A stretch of DNA of 64,000 nt, from positions 62,001 to 126,000 of the forward strand of contig JADJBL010000014.1 of NCBI GenBank assembly GCA_016703765.1, written 5' to 3'. The notes below the pieces were generated by a model, which was not told the DNA's origin, ran no database searches, and was given only the letters and a program-made list of their open reading frames with translations. Shown here in pieces: positions 33,947-45,202 of this stretch (position 1 is the first letter of the stretch; the number at the start of each line of letters is the position of its first letter). Origin of the DNA: Saprospirales bacterium (GTDB lineage Bacteria; Bacteroidota; Bacteroidia; Chitinophagales; Saprospiraceae). The position numbers were made by a program, and so were the translations under genes.

Positions 33947-34761
33947 TTACCCCCAGAGCCGGGTCTGCATTTGCTTGTTGATGCCTTTCTTATCCCGGAT
34001 CTCCATCGTGGCCAGTTCGGCGGTGGCCCGTTCCACCCTTTGTTCGAGAAAGCCTTTGGAGGCGGTAAAGTCCCGCACGGCAGCGCTTTCCTGCAATCGA
34101 TCCATCATGGGCTGGAGTGCTTCCGTCATGGCCACCCCGCAAGGAGAGTCGACATTGCGGCCATACACCGATAATTTTCCCTCGTAGGTTTCGAGGATGG
34201 TGGAAAAGATCAGGTTGACCAGAAAACAGGTGTATTTGGAGGAGACCTCTTTGAGGATGGTCACCGCGTCGGTCGATTCGCTGTCGTACCATTTTTGGTA
34301 AAACGCGCTCGAAGTGTCCTGTAGCGCGGTGAACTCGTTGAAGTACAGACGGCTGATGTAGGGGTGGTGCTGATCGTAGCTCTGCTGGACGAGCAATTTT
34401 AGAGAGTCCGACAGGTCCATCCGGCTGGCTACGTGGTTGAGCAGGGAGAGGTTGAACTGGTAGATCAGGTCGTTAAATTCCCGGTTATAGCGGTGCGGGT
34501 TGCTCATGATGGCCAGGGCGTTCTCCGTATCGATCTGGGGCTTGAAATCCGCCGGCACGTATTTGACCTGGTATTCCTTCGGGATGCGGGTATAGGTACC
34601 TGCGTCTTTTCGGATCAATGTGACGATGAGAATGATCCCCAGCAAAGCGGCCGCTACATAAAAAAAGAGCCGGCGGGAGCTCAGGGGAATTTTTTGCCTC
34701 CCTGGCCTCCGGATGCAGGTTTTCTCCTCCCAAAAGGGGAAGGCAACTTGAATAAACTCAT
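33947..34761 (-). CDS. DUF4230-like membrane protein, N-terminal fragment (two frame slips)
   Basis: The natural start is ATG 34761, overlapping the acyl-CoA dehydrogenase stop (ATGA). From there MSLFKLPSPFGRRKP runs 24 codons to an A6 run (plus-strand T6 at 34690-34695), where one more A would give GGKKIPLSSRRLFFYVAA. The transmembrane helix is YVAAALLGIILIVTLI. A soluble helical part follows (NREFNDLIYQFNLSLLNHVAS, LKLLVQQSYDQHHPY) to a second slip at the G5 run near 33950. Both slips lack one base. The open frame as it stands extends to 34906, but the first part is non-coding translation. Confidence 0.7.
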
Positions 34762-35903
34762 GACCCTTTGAGAATTTCCCTTGAAATGACGAGTTTCTGG
34801 ATCTCGGAGGTACCCTCGCCGATGGTGCACAATTTGGAATCCCGGTAAAATTTCTCCACGGGGTAGTCCTTCGTATAGCCATACCCACCGAAAACCTGCA
34901 CCGCATCGGTGGAAACCTGTACGGCTATTTCCGAAGCGTAGTATTTGGCCATCGCCGAGATCTTGGTGGTGGGCAGGTTCTTGTTTTTCAACTGCCCGGA
35001 TTCGCGGATCAGCAGCTCGGCGGCCTGGATCTTGGTGGCCATGTCCGCCAGTTTGAAGCTGATGCCCTGGAAGTTGGCGATCGGCTGACCGAACTGTTCC
35101 CTTTCCTTCGAATACTTCACCGAGGCTTCGTAGGCCCCTTTGGCTATGCCCAGGGACAAGGCGGCGATGGAGATCCGGCCGCCGTCGAGGACTTTCATCG
35201 CCTGGATAAATCCCTCGCCTTCGTTGCCCAGCATCTGGCTCTTGTGGATGCGGCAGTGGTCGAAGATCATTTCGGCGGTTTCGGAGGCCCTCATGCCGAG
35301 CTTGTTTTCCTTTTTCCCCCCGTAAAAGCCGGGGGTGTCGCGCTCGACGATAAAGGCCGACATACCGTGGCTGTCGAGCAGTTCACCGGTTCGGGCGATC
35401 ACGACCGCTACCTGCCCGGATTTGCCGTGGGTGATCCAGTTTTTGGTGCCGTTCAGGACATAGTGGTCGCCCGATTTGACGGCGATGCACTGCATTCTCC
35501 CGGCATCGCTGCCGGTGTTGGGTTCGGTCAGTCCCCAGGCGCCGATCCACTCGCCGGACGCGAGCAGAGGCAGGTAGCGCTGTTTCTGGGCTTCGTTGCC
35601 GAACATCAGGATATGGTTGGTGCAAAGGGAGTTGTGCGCAGCCAGGGAAAGACCGATGGAGCCGCAAACCTTGGCGATCTCCACGATTACGGAAATATAC
35701 TCCTGGTAGCCCAGGCCGGCTCCGCCGTATGCTTCGGGAACCAGCACGCCCATGTATCCGTATTCGCCCATTTTGCGAAACAGGTCTATGGGGAAGATCT
35801 GGTCTTCATCCCATTCCATGACGTGAGGGCGGATATAGGTTTCCGCAAAATCGCGCGTACTCCCTTCGATCATGGACAGGTTTTCCAGTAATTCGTATTT
35901 CAT
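34758..35903 (-). CDS. Acyl-CoA dehydrogenase
   Basis: 381 residues from ATG 35903. N-terminal helical domain, then the ACAD signature region GAWGLTEPNTGSDAG, the FAD-binding middle domain (NWITHGKSG), and the C-terminal GGYGYTKDYPVEKFYRD with GEGTSEIQ; the Glu of GEGT sits where the catalytic base is found in short/medium-chain enzymes. It oxidises acyl-CoA to enoyl-CoA and passes electrons to ETF. The chain-length class is not decided. Stop overlaps the DUF4230-like start by 4 nt. Confidence 0.95.
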   Translation of the reverse strand: MKYELLENLSMIEGSTRDFAETYIRPHVMEWDEDQIFPIDLFRKMGEYGYMGVLVPEAYGGAGLGYQEYISVIVEIAKVCGSIGLSLAAHNSLCTNHILMFGNEAQKQRYLPLLASGEWIGAWGLTEPNTGSDAGRMQCIAVKSGDHYVLNGTKNWITHGKSGQVAVVIARTGELLDSHGMSAFIVERDTPGFYGGKKENKLGMRASETAEMIFDHCRIHKSQMLGNEGEGFIQAMKVLDGGRISIAALSLGIAKGAYEASVKYSKEREQFGQPIANFQGISFKLADMATKIQAAELLIRESGQLKNKNLPTTKISAMAKYYASEIAVQVSTDAVQVFGGYGYTKDYPVEKFYRDSKLCTIGEGTSEIQKLVISREILKGS

Positions 35904-35960
35904 ATCCCGGTATTGTTTCGTTATTTTTCGCCCCGCAAGATACTTCAAAATTATTTACTT

Positions 35961-36332
35961 ATGCCATTCCAACTCACCGCCTTGATTCCGATGCTCGAAA
36001 CCCACGACATGGAGGGGACCATCGCTTTTTATACCGAAGTGCTCGGCTTTTCCTGCACGGGCTATGAAGAAGGGACCTGGGCCAGCCTGGAGCGGGATCA
36101 GGTGGCCGTCATGTTCGCACGGCCAAAAGAAGACCGCGATAACCCCGAACCGGTGCTAAGCGGCTCCCTGTATTTTTACCCCGACCAGGTCGAGGACATC
36201 TGGGAATCTGTCAAGGACAAGGCAGAGATATGCTACCCCCTGGAGGAGTTCGACTACGGAGTCCGCGAGTTCGGCATTTACGACAACAACGGGTATTTGC
36301 TGCAGTTTGGGCAGGCGGTGGAGCGGGAGTAA
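35961..36332 (+). CDS. VOC/glyoxalase-fold protein
   Basis: 123 residues. Two beta-alpha-beta-beta-beta units of the vicinal-oxygen-chelate fold: LIPMLETHDMEGTIAFYTEVLGF, then ASLERDQVAVMF, and the C-terminal EFGIYDNNGYLLQFGQ, where metal-binding residues are expected (Glu/His/Gln). A strict enzymatic function cannot be assigned. ATG 35961 directly precedes the conserved LTALIPML. Divergent from the acyl-CoA dehydrogenase (57 nt). Confidence 0.88.
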   Translation: MPFQLTALIPMLETHDMEGTIAFYTEVLGFSCTGYEEGTWASLERDQVAVMFARPKEDRDNPEPVLSGSLYFYPDQVEDIWESVKDKAEICYPLEEFDYGVREFGIYDNNGYLLQFGQAVERE

Positions 36333-36411
36333 ATCTTTGGTTTTTAAGTTATTAAGGGTATAAGTTTCAACCAAAAAAACTTATACCCTTAATAACTTAA
36401 TACCTCTCCTA
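36333..36411. repeat. Inverted octamer array after the VOC gene
   Basis: Left half contains AAGTTATTAAGGGTATAAGTTT and the right half the complement (AACTTATACCCTTAATAACTT), so the two pair perfectly over about 20 nt with a loop of Cs and As. Sits between two convergent genes and can serve as a bidirectional terminator. Confidence 0.85.
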
Positions 36412-36819
36412 CGGATTCATCCTCGCAAAGATCAACCCCGCAACCGCAGCCTGAATAAAACCGTAGAGCAGCCAGGTGAGCACCATCGTCAGCGACACGT
36501 CGATGGCGCTGAAGGTGATCCACATGGCGGGAAGAGTGGCTACCAGGGTGTACACGATGCCCAATTCGAGGTCCCGGACGAGCATAGAGCCCGTGAAAAG
36601 ACCTTTGAATCGATCCCAGAACCAGGCTAGCGCCAGGCTGAGGATAAAGGGATGGATGAAAAACAGGATGTTTCGCTCATCTCCCGACCGGAATACGGGA
36701 TTGTAGTATTCTACCGCTACATTCGGAAAGAGCTTGACGGCGCCAAACAGCATAGCGAAACTCAGCGCAAGTAAGACCACGCCGGCAATTAACCCGGGAA
36801 TTAAAATTCTCTTTGTCAT
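36409..36819 (-). CDS. Four-helix membrane protein of unknown function
   Basis: 136 residues with four predicted membrane helices: IPGLIAGVVLLALSFAMLFGAV, ILFFIHPFILSLALAWFW, LGIVYTLVATLPAMWITF and MVLTWLLYGFIQAAVAGLIF. Loops are short, and FRSGDERNILFF lies between helices 1 and 2. I do not recognise the family. No operon partner is visible; the downstream CHU_C gene starts 124 nt away in a separate unit. Confidence 0.75.
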   Translation of the reverse strand: MTKRILIPGLIAGVVLLALSFAMLFGAVKLFPNVAVEYYNPVFRSGDERNILFFIHPFILSLALAWFWDRFKGLFTGSMLVRDLELGIVYTLVATLPAMWITFSAIDVSLTMVLTWLLYGFIQAAVAGLIFARMNP

Positions 36820-36882
36820 TGATTCTTGTTTTGTTTATAGTTACAATCCTCTAAAGTAGAAATATTTCCGGGATTTCCAGCC

Positions 36883-39800
36883 CTACCGGAGCAGCGAAAC
36901 ATTTCCCTTCCGGATAAATTCCTCCCCTCCGAAACAAAGCACCCTCAGGTAATACCCGTACACATCGGGCGGGAGGACTTTTCCTTTGTGCGTGCCGTCC
37001 CAGCCCGGGCTCGCTTCGAAACTTTCGTAAACCTTTTCTCCCCAGCGGTCGTACACCGCCAGATACACCTCGTCCACCGCGTTGCCCCTGACCCGAAAGA
37101 AGTCGTTCTTACCGTCGCCATTGGGTGAAAAACCGCTCGGGATGAACAAAAAGGGCTCCTCGCAAACGGGTTCAAACACCACGACCAGCACGGCCCCCCG
37201 GTTGGAACAGCCGTCACCATTGACGATCAGTACCTCGTACAATGTCGTCTCGGTGGGGGTGGCGATGGGATTGTATATGTTCGGGTCGGTCAAAGACTCC
37301 TCAGGACTCCAGAAGTACTGGTAGCCCGGAGCCGGGTCGTTCGGACCGATCAGAGCCCATAATTGGGTGCTCTGACCGAGCGGGATGGTGTCAGGCTGGG
37401 CCTGGACGTCCAGCGGCGGCACGAAGTTGAAGATGTTTACCAGCACCTGCCCGGTGTCCAGGCATCCGTATTGGTTTTCGGCGATAAAGGTGTAGAGCGT
37501 GTTTTCCGTCGGACCTACCCAGGGCGCGTTTGTGCCTTGTCCGGAGAGGATACCCTCCTCCGGCGCCCATTCAAAGGTCAGGACATCGCCCAATTGCAAA
37601 TTTATCGCATTGAGTTGGATGCTGTCGCCGATACAGACCGTCACGGCAGGGGGTGCCGATACCAGGGCGGAATAATTGCCGACCGTGATCGTGTCTGTCA
37701 ATACGCAGCCGAATATGTCGGTGGCTTGAAGGTAATAGACGCTTGGCTGACCGGGGCTGGCCAAATACTCGCCGCCCGTCTCCAGGATGGTGGAAAAATC
37801 GGGGTCGAAAGACCAGAGTATCGATACAGCCGTCGCGCTCTGCGCTTCCAGCAAAATGGATTGCTCGCAAATCGTGGTATCTGCGCTGGCTGACCAGTCG
37901 AAGGCCGGAGGCACGAGCACCGTGACGGCTCGAACGACCGAACAGGTATCCACCCCTCCGGTATCGGTGATGGTCACGCTGTACGTCGTGGTCGCGTCGG
38001 GATTGGCCAGAGGGTTGGGCGCATTCGGGTCGTTCAGACCCTCCGGCGGAGCCCAATGGTAGCTCCAGTCGGGATTAAACCCGGGGTTGATCTCCGTCTC
38101 CTCCTGAAAACAGATGATGATCGTATCGGACAGCACGGGGTCCATGAGCTGGATCTCGAGGGTCTGCTGAATGGTGTCCACACAGCCGTCGGAAGAGGCC
38201 ATGATGAGTTGGGCTTCGAGGATGGTATTTTCCGTCAGGGTTATTTGAGGGGAAACTGCTCCGGTGACGAGGCCGTTGCTGAAGGTCCATTGCTGGCTGA
38301 TAAACTCGCCCTGGTTGTTTACGGAAAGGTTGTTGAATTGCACCACCACGGAGTCGCTGCAAATGGGATACTCCCACCCGAAATCCAGCTGGATGCCGGG
38401 GTTGCCTACGTGCACCGGAAAAAAGGCCGTATCCGGGCAGGCGATGTTGGCCGGCAGCGTGAGCATGATCGTGTACCAGCCGGTATCGGGATAGACATAG
38501 TAGGGATCGCCGCCCACATAAGTAGCTCCTGGATTCTGAATATCGCCGAAATTCCAGTTTATAAAGGAGGCATTCGGCCCCGTATAGTCAAACAGCACGG
38601 CAAATCCGTTGCATTGTTGCGATGCAAAACCGGTCTCCAGGTCGGTGGTATCTATCGCGTTGATGAGCACGGTGTCTATCCTCAGGCAATCGAATTGATT
38701 GGTGGTTTCCACAAAAACGGAGAATTGCCCGGGGCTGGGAGGAAAGATCGTAGGGGTATCCGTATGGTCCCCCGAAAAGACCAGGCTGTCGGGCGACCAG
38801 TCGAAGCTGAGCACATCGTCCGGATCGGTATTGGTGATCTGCAATTGAATGGTATCTCCCTGGCAAACGAAGCCCGAAGAATCGACTTCCACATTGACCC
38901 CTTGCCCCGTGATGGTCACGTCGCCGGTGATCGAGCATCCATACTCGTCGCGCACCAGCACGTAGTAAGACTCTGTGCCGAAGGGTTCCACCAGGATGGT
39001 TTGGGTAAAGCCGAGCAGGACGTTGAAATCGGGATCGGCGGCCCAGTAAAACTCCACGCCCGTATTGGTTTCCGCAGTAAGGGGTATGATGGGGTCGCAA
39101 AGGGTCGTATCAGGGGGCAGTTCGAGGGTCAGTGGCTCGGGCACGAAAACCGTCACCTCCTTCTCGGTGGTACAGCCCGTAAAACTGATCAGCAGCACGG
39201 TGTAGGTGGTCGTCGTGTCGGGACTGGCAAATGGATTGGGTGAAACGGGGTTGCTCAGCGTGGCGCCCGGCGACCAGTAATAACCCAGCAAGGGGTCGAA
39301 CAAGGGGTTGAGCGGGATGGAATCTCCTTTACAAACCTGCAAAGTGTCGGCGATTTCCTCCTCAATCAGAAAGGCCGGCACCCATTGGGAAATATCTTTC
39401 TGGCACCCGTTGGCGGCCGTCACGGTGAGCGTCAGCAAGACGTTCATGTTTTGGTAGCCGACAAAGACGGGGTGTTGCTCGTTGGAGGTTTGCAGATTCC
39501 CAAATTGCCAGGACCAGCCGACGATGCTCGACAAGGTATCGGTAGACAGGTCGGTCACTTCGATGACCACGCTATCGGCGCATTCCACGATCTCGAAGTC
39601 GAAATCCGGAAACAGGGAATTGGGCAACAGGGTGAAGTCCTGATAAAAAGTATCCGCACAGACGTTGTTGGGTTCTGCGATGAGCATGACGGTGTAGGTG
39701 CCCGTGTCGGAGTAGGTAAAAACCGGTTCCGTGATGGTAGAGCTGGCGCCGGGGTTGCCCGGGTCGTTGAAAAACCAAATGTATTCATCCGCATTCTGAC

Positions 39801-40758
39801 TGAGGTTGTCAAAGACCACGGTGAGGTCCTCGCACTGCACCTCTGGGGCGAAAAAGGAGGAGATCGTCTGCCCGCATTCGCCGACATTGTACTGAAAATC
39901 CCGACGGGTGGTGGAAATGAGCACCCCATCGCGGTACTCCTCTACGCAGATACCTACCACAAACTGCCCGATCGTATTCGGAAGGCCGGTCAGCAGGCCG
40001 GTTTGGGGGTTGATGGTTAGCGGGGAGCCGCCGGGCGATCCGTTGAGCATATTGAGCACGTTGTAGGGAGGGTCGATCCAGTTGATTTGCGGATAGGGCG
40101 GATTGAAAGGCGGCTGCGGCATGGGGTCGGCGGGAATGGCGCCGTCGAGCGGAGTGCAAAGGGTGTACACGATGGAGTCGCCGTCGATATCGAATGCCGA
40201 TTGGTCAAAACTGATGGGCTCGTTGACGCAGATATAGATCGGCGGCCAGGTATTGAATTTGGGATTGCTGTTGCACTCCAGCAAGGCCGTTTCCGAAATG
40301 AATACGCTATAGGTTGCACCCGTTCCAAGCGGGTCGACGATATTTGAAATGGTCACATTCCGGCAGCAACGCTGGTAGGCCAGGGTATAACCGCCGATCT
40401 GGGGAGGCAGGGTCACGAGGGCGGTATAGGTAGTAGTATGCACGCAGACATCGGGAGGCGCCACAAAGCACTCGCTGGAAAGCACCGGGTCGAGGGTGTC
40501 GTTCAGGTCGGTGTCGAAGGGGATGAGGATTTCCTGCAACAATACATTGGTCTCTCCGTGAAACACCCCGATAGAAGCTGGATTGTCGAAGTAAGCTGCG
40601 GGATTTCCGTTGTAGCAATCCCGGAAAATGACCAGCGTGATCTCGTACTCGTTATTTCCAAGGCAGGTATAATTCATCTCCCCGCCGACGATGTGGGTGG
40701 CGCGGAGGAAGGTGATATTTGCGAAAAGCACGAGCAGGAGTAAACAGATTCGAGGCAT
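36883..40758 (-). CDS. Large secreted PKD-like protein with gliding-motility-associated (CHU_C) C-terminus
   Basis: 1291 residues. Signal peptide (MPRICLLLLVLFANITFLRA), then an N-terminal domain starting HIVGGEMNYTCLGNNEYEI that is conserved at the head of such Bacteroidota surface proteins. Repeats of PKD/Ig-type domains follow, recognised by units like PGASSTITEPVFTYSDTGTYT, NPLASPDATTTYSVTITDTGG and TCSVVRAVTVLV. The last 90 residues, FIPSGFSPNGDGKNDFFRV to NVSLLR, form the CHU_C (TIGR04131-type) domain, the signal for T9SS export and cell-surface attachment. Probably an adhesin or matrix protein. The large size and repetitive nature explain the long antisense shadows here. Confidence 0.92.
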   Translation of the reverse strand: MPRICLLLLVLFANITFLRATHIVGGEMNYTCLGNNEYEITLVIFRDCYNGNPAAYFDNPASIGVFHGETNVLLQEILIPFDTDLNDTLDPVLSSECFVAPPDVCVHTTTYTALVTLPPQIGGYTLAYQRCCRNVTISNIVDPLGTGATYSVFISETALLECNSNPKFNTWPPIYICVNEPISFDQSAFDIDGDSIVYTLCTPLDGAIPADPMPQPPFNPPYPQINWIDPPYNVLNMLNGSPGGSPLTINPQTGLLTGLPNTIGQFVVGICVEEYRDGVLISTTRRDFQYNVGECGQTISSFFAPEVQCEDLTVVFDNLSQNADEYIWFFNDPGNPGASSTITEPVFTYSDTGTYTVMLIAEPNNVCADTFYQDFTLLPNSLFPDFDFEIVECADSVVIEVTDLSTDTLSSIVGWSWQFGNLQTSNEQHPVFVGYQNMNVLLTLTVTAANGCQKDISQWVPAFLIEEEIADTLQVCKGDSIPLNPLFDPLLGYYWSPGATLSNPVSPNPFASPDTTTTYTVLLISFTGCTTEKEVTVFVPEPLTLELPPDTTLCDPIIPLTAETNTGVEFYWAADPDFNVLLGFTQTILVEPFGTESYYVLVRDEYGCSITGDVTITGQGVNVEVDSSGFVCQGDTIQLQITNTDPDDVLSFDWSPDSLVFSGDHTDTPTIFPPSPGQFSVFVETTNQFDCLRIDTVLINAIDTTDLETGFASQQCNGFAVLFDYTGPNASFINWNFGDIQNPGATYVGGDPYYVYPDTGWYTIMLTLPANIACPDTAFFPVHVGNPGIQLDFGWEYPICSDSVVVQFNNLSVNNQGEFISQQWTFSNGLVTGAVSPQITLTENTILEAQLIMASSDGCVDTIQQTLEIQLMDPVLSDTIIICFQEETEINPGFNPDWSYHWAPPEGLNDPNAPNPLANPDATTTYSVTITDTGGVDTCSVVRAVTVLVPPAFDWSASADTTICEQSILLEAQSATAVSILWSFDPDFSTILETGGEYLASPGQPSVYYLQATDIFGCVLTDTITVGNYSALVSAPPAVTVCIGDSIQLNAINLQLGDVLTFEWAPEEGILSGQGTNAPWVGPTENTLYTFIAENQYGCLDTGQVLVNIFNFVPPLDVQAQPDTIPLGQSTQLWALIGPNDPAPGYQYFWSPEESLTDPNIYNPIATPTETTLYEVLIVNGDGCSNRGAVLVVVFEPVCEEPFLFIPSGFSPNGDGKNDFFRVRGNAVDEVYLAVYDRWGEKVYESFEASPGWDGTHKGKVLPPDVYGYYLRVLCFGGEEFIRKGNVSLLR

Positions 40759-40897
40759 AGGAAAAGGTTAGGTTTGTAGAGGCTCCACTAAAAATAGAAA
40801 TATCCCCTCCATTTCCCAATCTTTTGCATCCCCAAGCACATGAAATGTAGCGAATCGGCAAAAATCGGTAGTTTCGAGCCTCATTAATGCTTATCGT

Positions 40898-43015
<2,118 letters not shown>

Positions 43016-43089
43016 GACCCTTCCCCGTTTGTCCTTTGGGCAAAAGAAAGTAACTTTAAGCGTTAAACGAACAAAACGCACACCGACTT

Positions 43090-43983
43090 ATGAGAACTAC
43101 CCTTTTGGCAACACTGTTGCTGCTATCGCTATGGGCTTGTACGCCCGATACCGACCCCGAATTGAAAGCCATCGCCGACCTGGAAGAAAAGGTCGAACGC
43201 GGCGCCTCCAACGATAAGATTGAGGAGCTCATGGGGCTTTATGAGAAATACATCGCCGGCCATCCGGAGGAGGTGGAACAAAATGCCCAATTTCTCCATA
43301 AAGCCGCTTTTATCCAGTACTCCGGGCATCGGTATGCCTCGGCGGTAAAGTACCTGAAAGATGCCCTGCGCAAGTTTTATCAAAGCGCCAAGACCCCGGA
43401 GAATGCGCTCTTCCTGGCCTCGATCTACAAAAACCAGATGAACAACCCCAGCGTGGGCGATGTCGGGTATTACGCCTTTCTGGAGGCCTTCCCCAACCAC
43501 GAAAAAGCGGGTTTTGTGCGCGACAGCGTCCTGACCCATACGATCGACCTGGCCGCCACTATCGACAGCCTTCGCTCCAGGATCTACGACGAATCTGCCA
43601 ACCGCTACAATGCCGAAGTATCCAACGAATTCATCGGCACCTGCGAGATGTATGGATTGTTGCTTCCAAACGACGAAAAAACCCCCGATCTGCTTTACGA
43701 AGCTGCGCGCACGGCGGGTTATATCCGTTCCTTCCCCAATGCGGTGGAGCTATACGAATGGGTCTACTCGGCCTATCCCGATTACGACAAAGCGAGCCAG
43801 GCTCTCTTTATGATGGCCTTCACCTACGACAATGAAATGCGGAATGTAGACCGGGCAAAAGTTCTATACGAGGAGTTTCTCCAAAAATATCCCACGGACG
43901 ACTTCGCGGACGACGCCCTGGTGCTGCTGCAAAATTTGGGGAAATCGGAGGAAGAGATATTGAAGAACCTGCAGAAGAAGTGA
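43090..43983 (+). CDS. TPR lipoprotein
   Basis: 297 residues. MRTTLLATLLLLSLWAC ends in a lipobox, so it is membrane-anchored at Cys17. Helical repeats follow: FLHKAAFIQYSGHRYASAVKYLKDALRKFY, LLYEAARTAGYIRSFPNAVELYEWV, and SQALFMMAFTYDNEMRNVDRAKVLYEEFLQKYPTDDFA, the last a clear BamD/YbgF-like TPR pair. A role in envelope assembly would be consistent but is not shown. It follows the DUF255 lipoprotein by 74 nt, and its stop lies 10 nt from a nonamer hairpin array. Confidence 0.8.
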   Translation: MRTTLLATLLLLSLWACTPDTDPELKAIADLEEKVERGASNDKIEELMGLYEKYIAGHPEEVEQNAQFLHKAAFIQYSGHRYASAVKYLKDALRKFYQSAKTPENALFLASIYKNQMNNPSVGDVGYYAFLEAFPNHEKAGFVRDSVLTHTIDLAATIDSLRSRIYDESANRYNAEVSNEFIGTCEMYGLLLPNDEKTPDLLYEAARTAGYIRSFPNAVELYEWVYSAYPDYDKASQALFMMAFTYDNEMRNVDRAKVLYEEFLQKYPTDDFADDALVLLQNLGKSEEEILKNLQKK

Positions 43984-43992
43984 TCGAATCTT

Positions 43993-44076
43993 GTTTAGTT
44001 TAGAGAGTTTAGGAGGTTTAGAATGTTTAGACAAAGACTAAACTTTCTAAACTTCATAAACCTTATAAACCTCATA
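43993..44076. repeat. Inverted nonamer array (GTTTAGGAG-type / CTAAACTTT-type)
   Basis: Four left-arm units (GTTTAGAGA, GTTTAGGAG, GTTTAGAAT, GTTTAGACA) face four right-arm units (CTAAACTTT, CTAAACTTC, ATAAACCTT, ATAAACCTC), period 9. The right end contains the stop codon region of the minus-strand gene. Closest relative is the array at 8796-8877. Confidence 0.88.
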
Positions 44077-44536
44077 TAATCCTCACTTCCTTCCTTTCAA
44101 ACGGGCTCAAGGCCACGCCTTCGACCGTAGCCTCCGCTTCGACCCGGAACTGGGATTGAACGCCTTCCAACCACTTGGCCGCCCGCACAAAATTGCGGGT
44201 GAGGATATTGCGGTCCTCCAGTTTGTCCATATCGGATTGAATGACGGAGAAGGGAATCTCGAATTTCAACTCGGCGCTGCCCTCTGCGGGAACTTCGATG
44301 CGGCGGTGGATAGTGGTCTCGCCCAAAAGGTATTCGTCTGTGCGTTTATCCTTGCCCCGGCCGCGATTGTAGCGTTCTATCAGAACCAATTTTATGGAAG
44401 TGACTACCTGTGCATTCTTAGAAAATAAGCGAACCCTCCCTGGAAGGGATTGCTCGTTGGCGGGCCACTCTTCGGGCAGAATGAGCTCCAGTTTGGTGCC
44501 CTCGATGCCGAGCCATTTTTTTACTTTACCGAACAT
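44072..44536 (-). CDS. Spo0M-like arrestin-fold protein
   Basis: 154 residues. KVKKWLGIEGTKLELILPE near the start and the alternating beta-strands (GRVRLFSKNAQVVTSIKLVLIERYNRGRG, TTIHRRIEVPAEGSAELKFEIPFS, RVEAEATVEGVALSPFERKEVRII) match the SpoOM/arrestin-like fold known from sporulation-control protein Spo0M, widely present outside sporulators. No catalytic role is expected; it is likely a scaffold. A heptamer array lies directly upstream of its ATG, and a nonamer array overlaps its stop. Confidence 0.75.
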   Translation of the reverse strand: MFGKVKKWLGIEGTKLELILPEEWPANEQSLPGRVRLFSKNAQVVTSIKLVLIERYNRGRGKDKRTDEYLLGETTIHRRIEVPAEGSAELKFEIPFSVIQSDMDKLEDRNILTRNFVRAAKWLEGVQSQFRVEAEATVEGVALSPFERKEVRII

Positions 44537-44610
44537 AGATTGGTGATTAGTGACTGGTGACTAGTGACTTGTTACCAGTCACTAATCACTAGTCACCAGT
44601 CACTTATCAG
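44537..44610. repeat. Inverted heptamer array (GACTGGT/ACCAGTC-type)
   Basis: Five left-arm units (GATTGGT, GATTAGT, GACTGGT, GACTAGT, GACT) face five right-arm units (ACCAGTC, ACTAATC, ACTAGTC, ACCAGTC, ACTTATC) around a TGTT loop, period 7. It starts 1 nt before the ATG of the Spo0M-like gene, so its promoter must be upstream of, or within, the array. Same word as 1029-1062 and 45970-46022. Confidence 0.9.
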
Positions 44611-44682
44611 CAGGCACGAAAATCATCAACTACAGCCTTTATATCCAATTATTTCTACAAGGAGCCACATCAGACCGACCAA

Positions 44683-45162
44683 TTACACCATGCGCTTGTG
44701 CCAGCTCTCTCCCAGGGGCTTGATCCAGGCCTGGTCGAAGCTCGCCTTGGTGTTTACGAGGTTGTCGAACACCAGGGTGTCGTCGTTGATAATCCCTTTT
44801 TGGAAAAGGGCGGAAAATTCTTGTTTGGGAGCGGTGCGCACCTCGTCGCCCAGCCGGAAGGCAAAGGTCTGCCGGTCGAAGAGCTCGACCCCGAAATTGC
44901 GCTCCACCAGCTTCAGGAAATACACCGAGCGGTCGATGGAACAGCCGCTTGCGCCTGCCTGACTCTCGTCTACCATCAATACGATGAATTGCTTCAGATA
45001 TACGGCGCCGAAAGCTTTCAGTTTTACATTGTGGCTCACCCATTCGTCGGCGAATGCGCCGATCTGGGGCTCCAACACCTTGAGCTCTTCCTCCGTGAAC
45101 GGGCGGTTGCTTTGATAAATCCAAACTTTTGCCTCCCCAGGTAATTCCCTATATGTCACCAT
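44683..45162 (-). CDS. Bacteroidota-specific small protein (often mis-annotated 'ABC transporter ATPase')
   Basis: 159 residues from ATG 45162 (the frame continues to a GTG at 45168). YRELPGEAKVWIYQSNR, FIVLMVDESQAGASGCSIDRSV, INDDTLVFDNLVNTKASF and the end KPLGESWHKRM match a small conserved Bacteroidota family. Database entries often call it ABC transporter ATPase, but no Walker motif is present here, so that name is not supported. Role unknown. It lies between two short tandem arrays. Confidence 0.78.
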   Translation of the reverse strand: MVTYRELPGEAKVWIYQSNRPFTEEELKVLEPQIGAFADEWVSHNVKLKAFGAVYLKQFIVLMVDESQAGASGCSIDRSVYFLKLVERNFGVELFDRQTFAFRLGDEVRTAPKQEFSALFQKGIINDDTLVFDNLVNTKASFDQAWIKPLGESWHKRMV

Positions 45163-45202
45163 ATCCACAATAACTTATTAACCTATTAACTCATAAACTA
45201 TT
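45163..45202. repeat. Octamer tandem array (TAACTTAT-type, about 4 units)
   Basis: TAACTTAT, TAACCTAT, TAACTCAT and AAACTATT lie head to tail with period 8, directly upstream of ATG 45162 and running to the stop of the Fe-S gene. Direct orientation only, with no inverted partner. Confidence 0.7.

Noticed and set aside
38056..39243. 395-codon plus-strand frame opposite the CHU_C gene
   Set aside because: Antisense shadow of the PKD-repeat coding region; low-complexity translation with no start context.
44683..45162. ABC transporter ATPase annotation for this small protein
   Set aside because: No Walker A, signature or Walker B motif in 159 residues; the name is a propagated database label.
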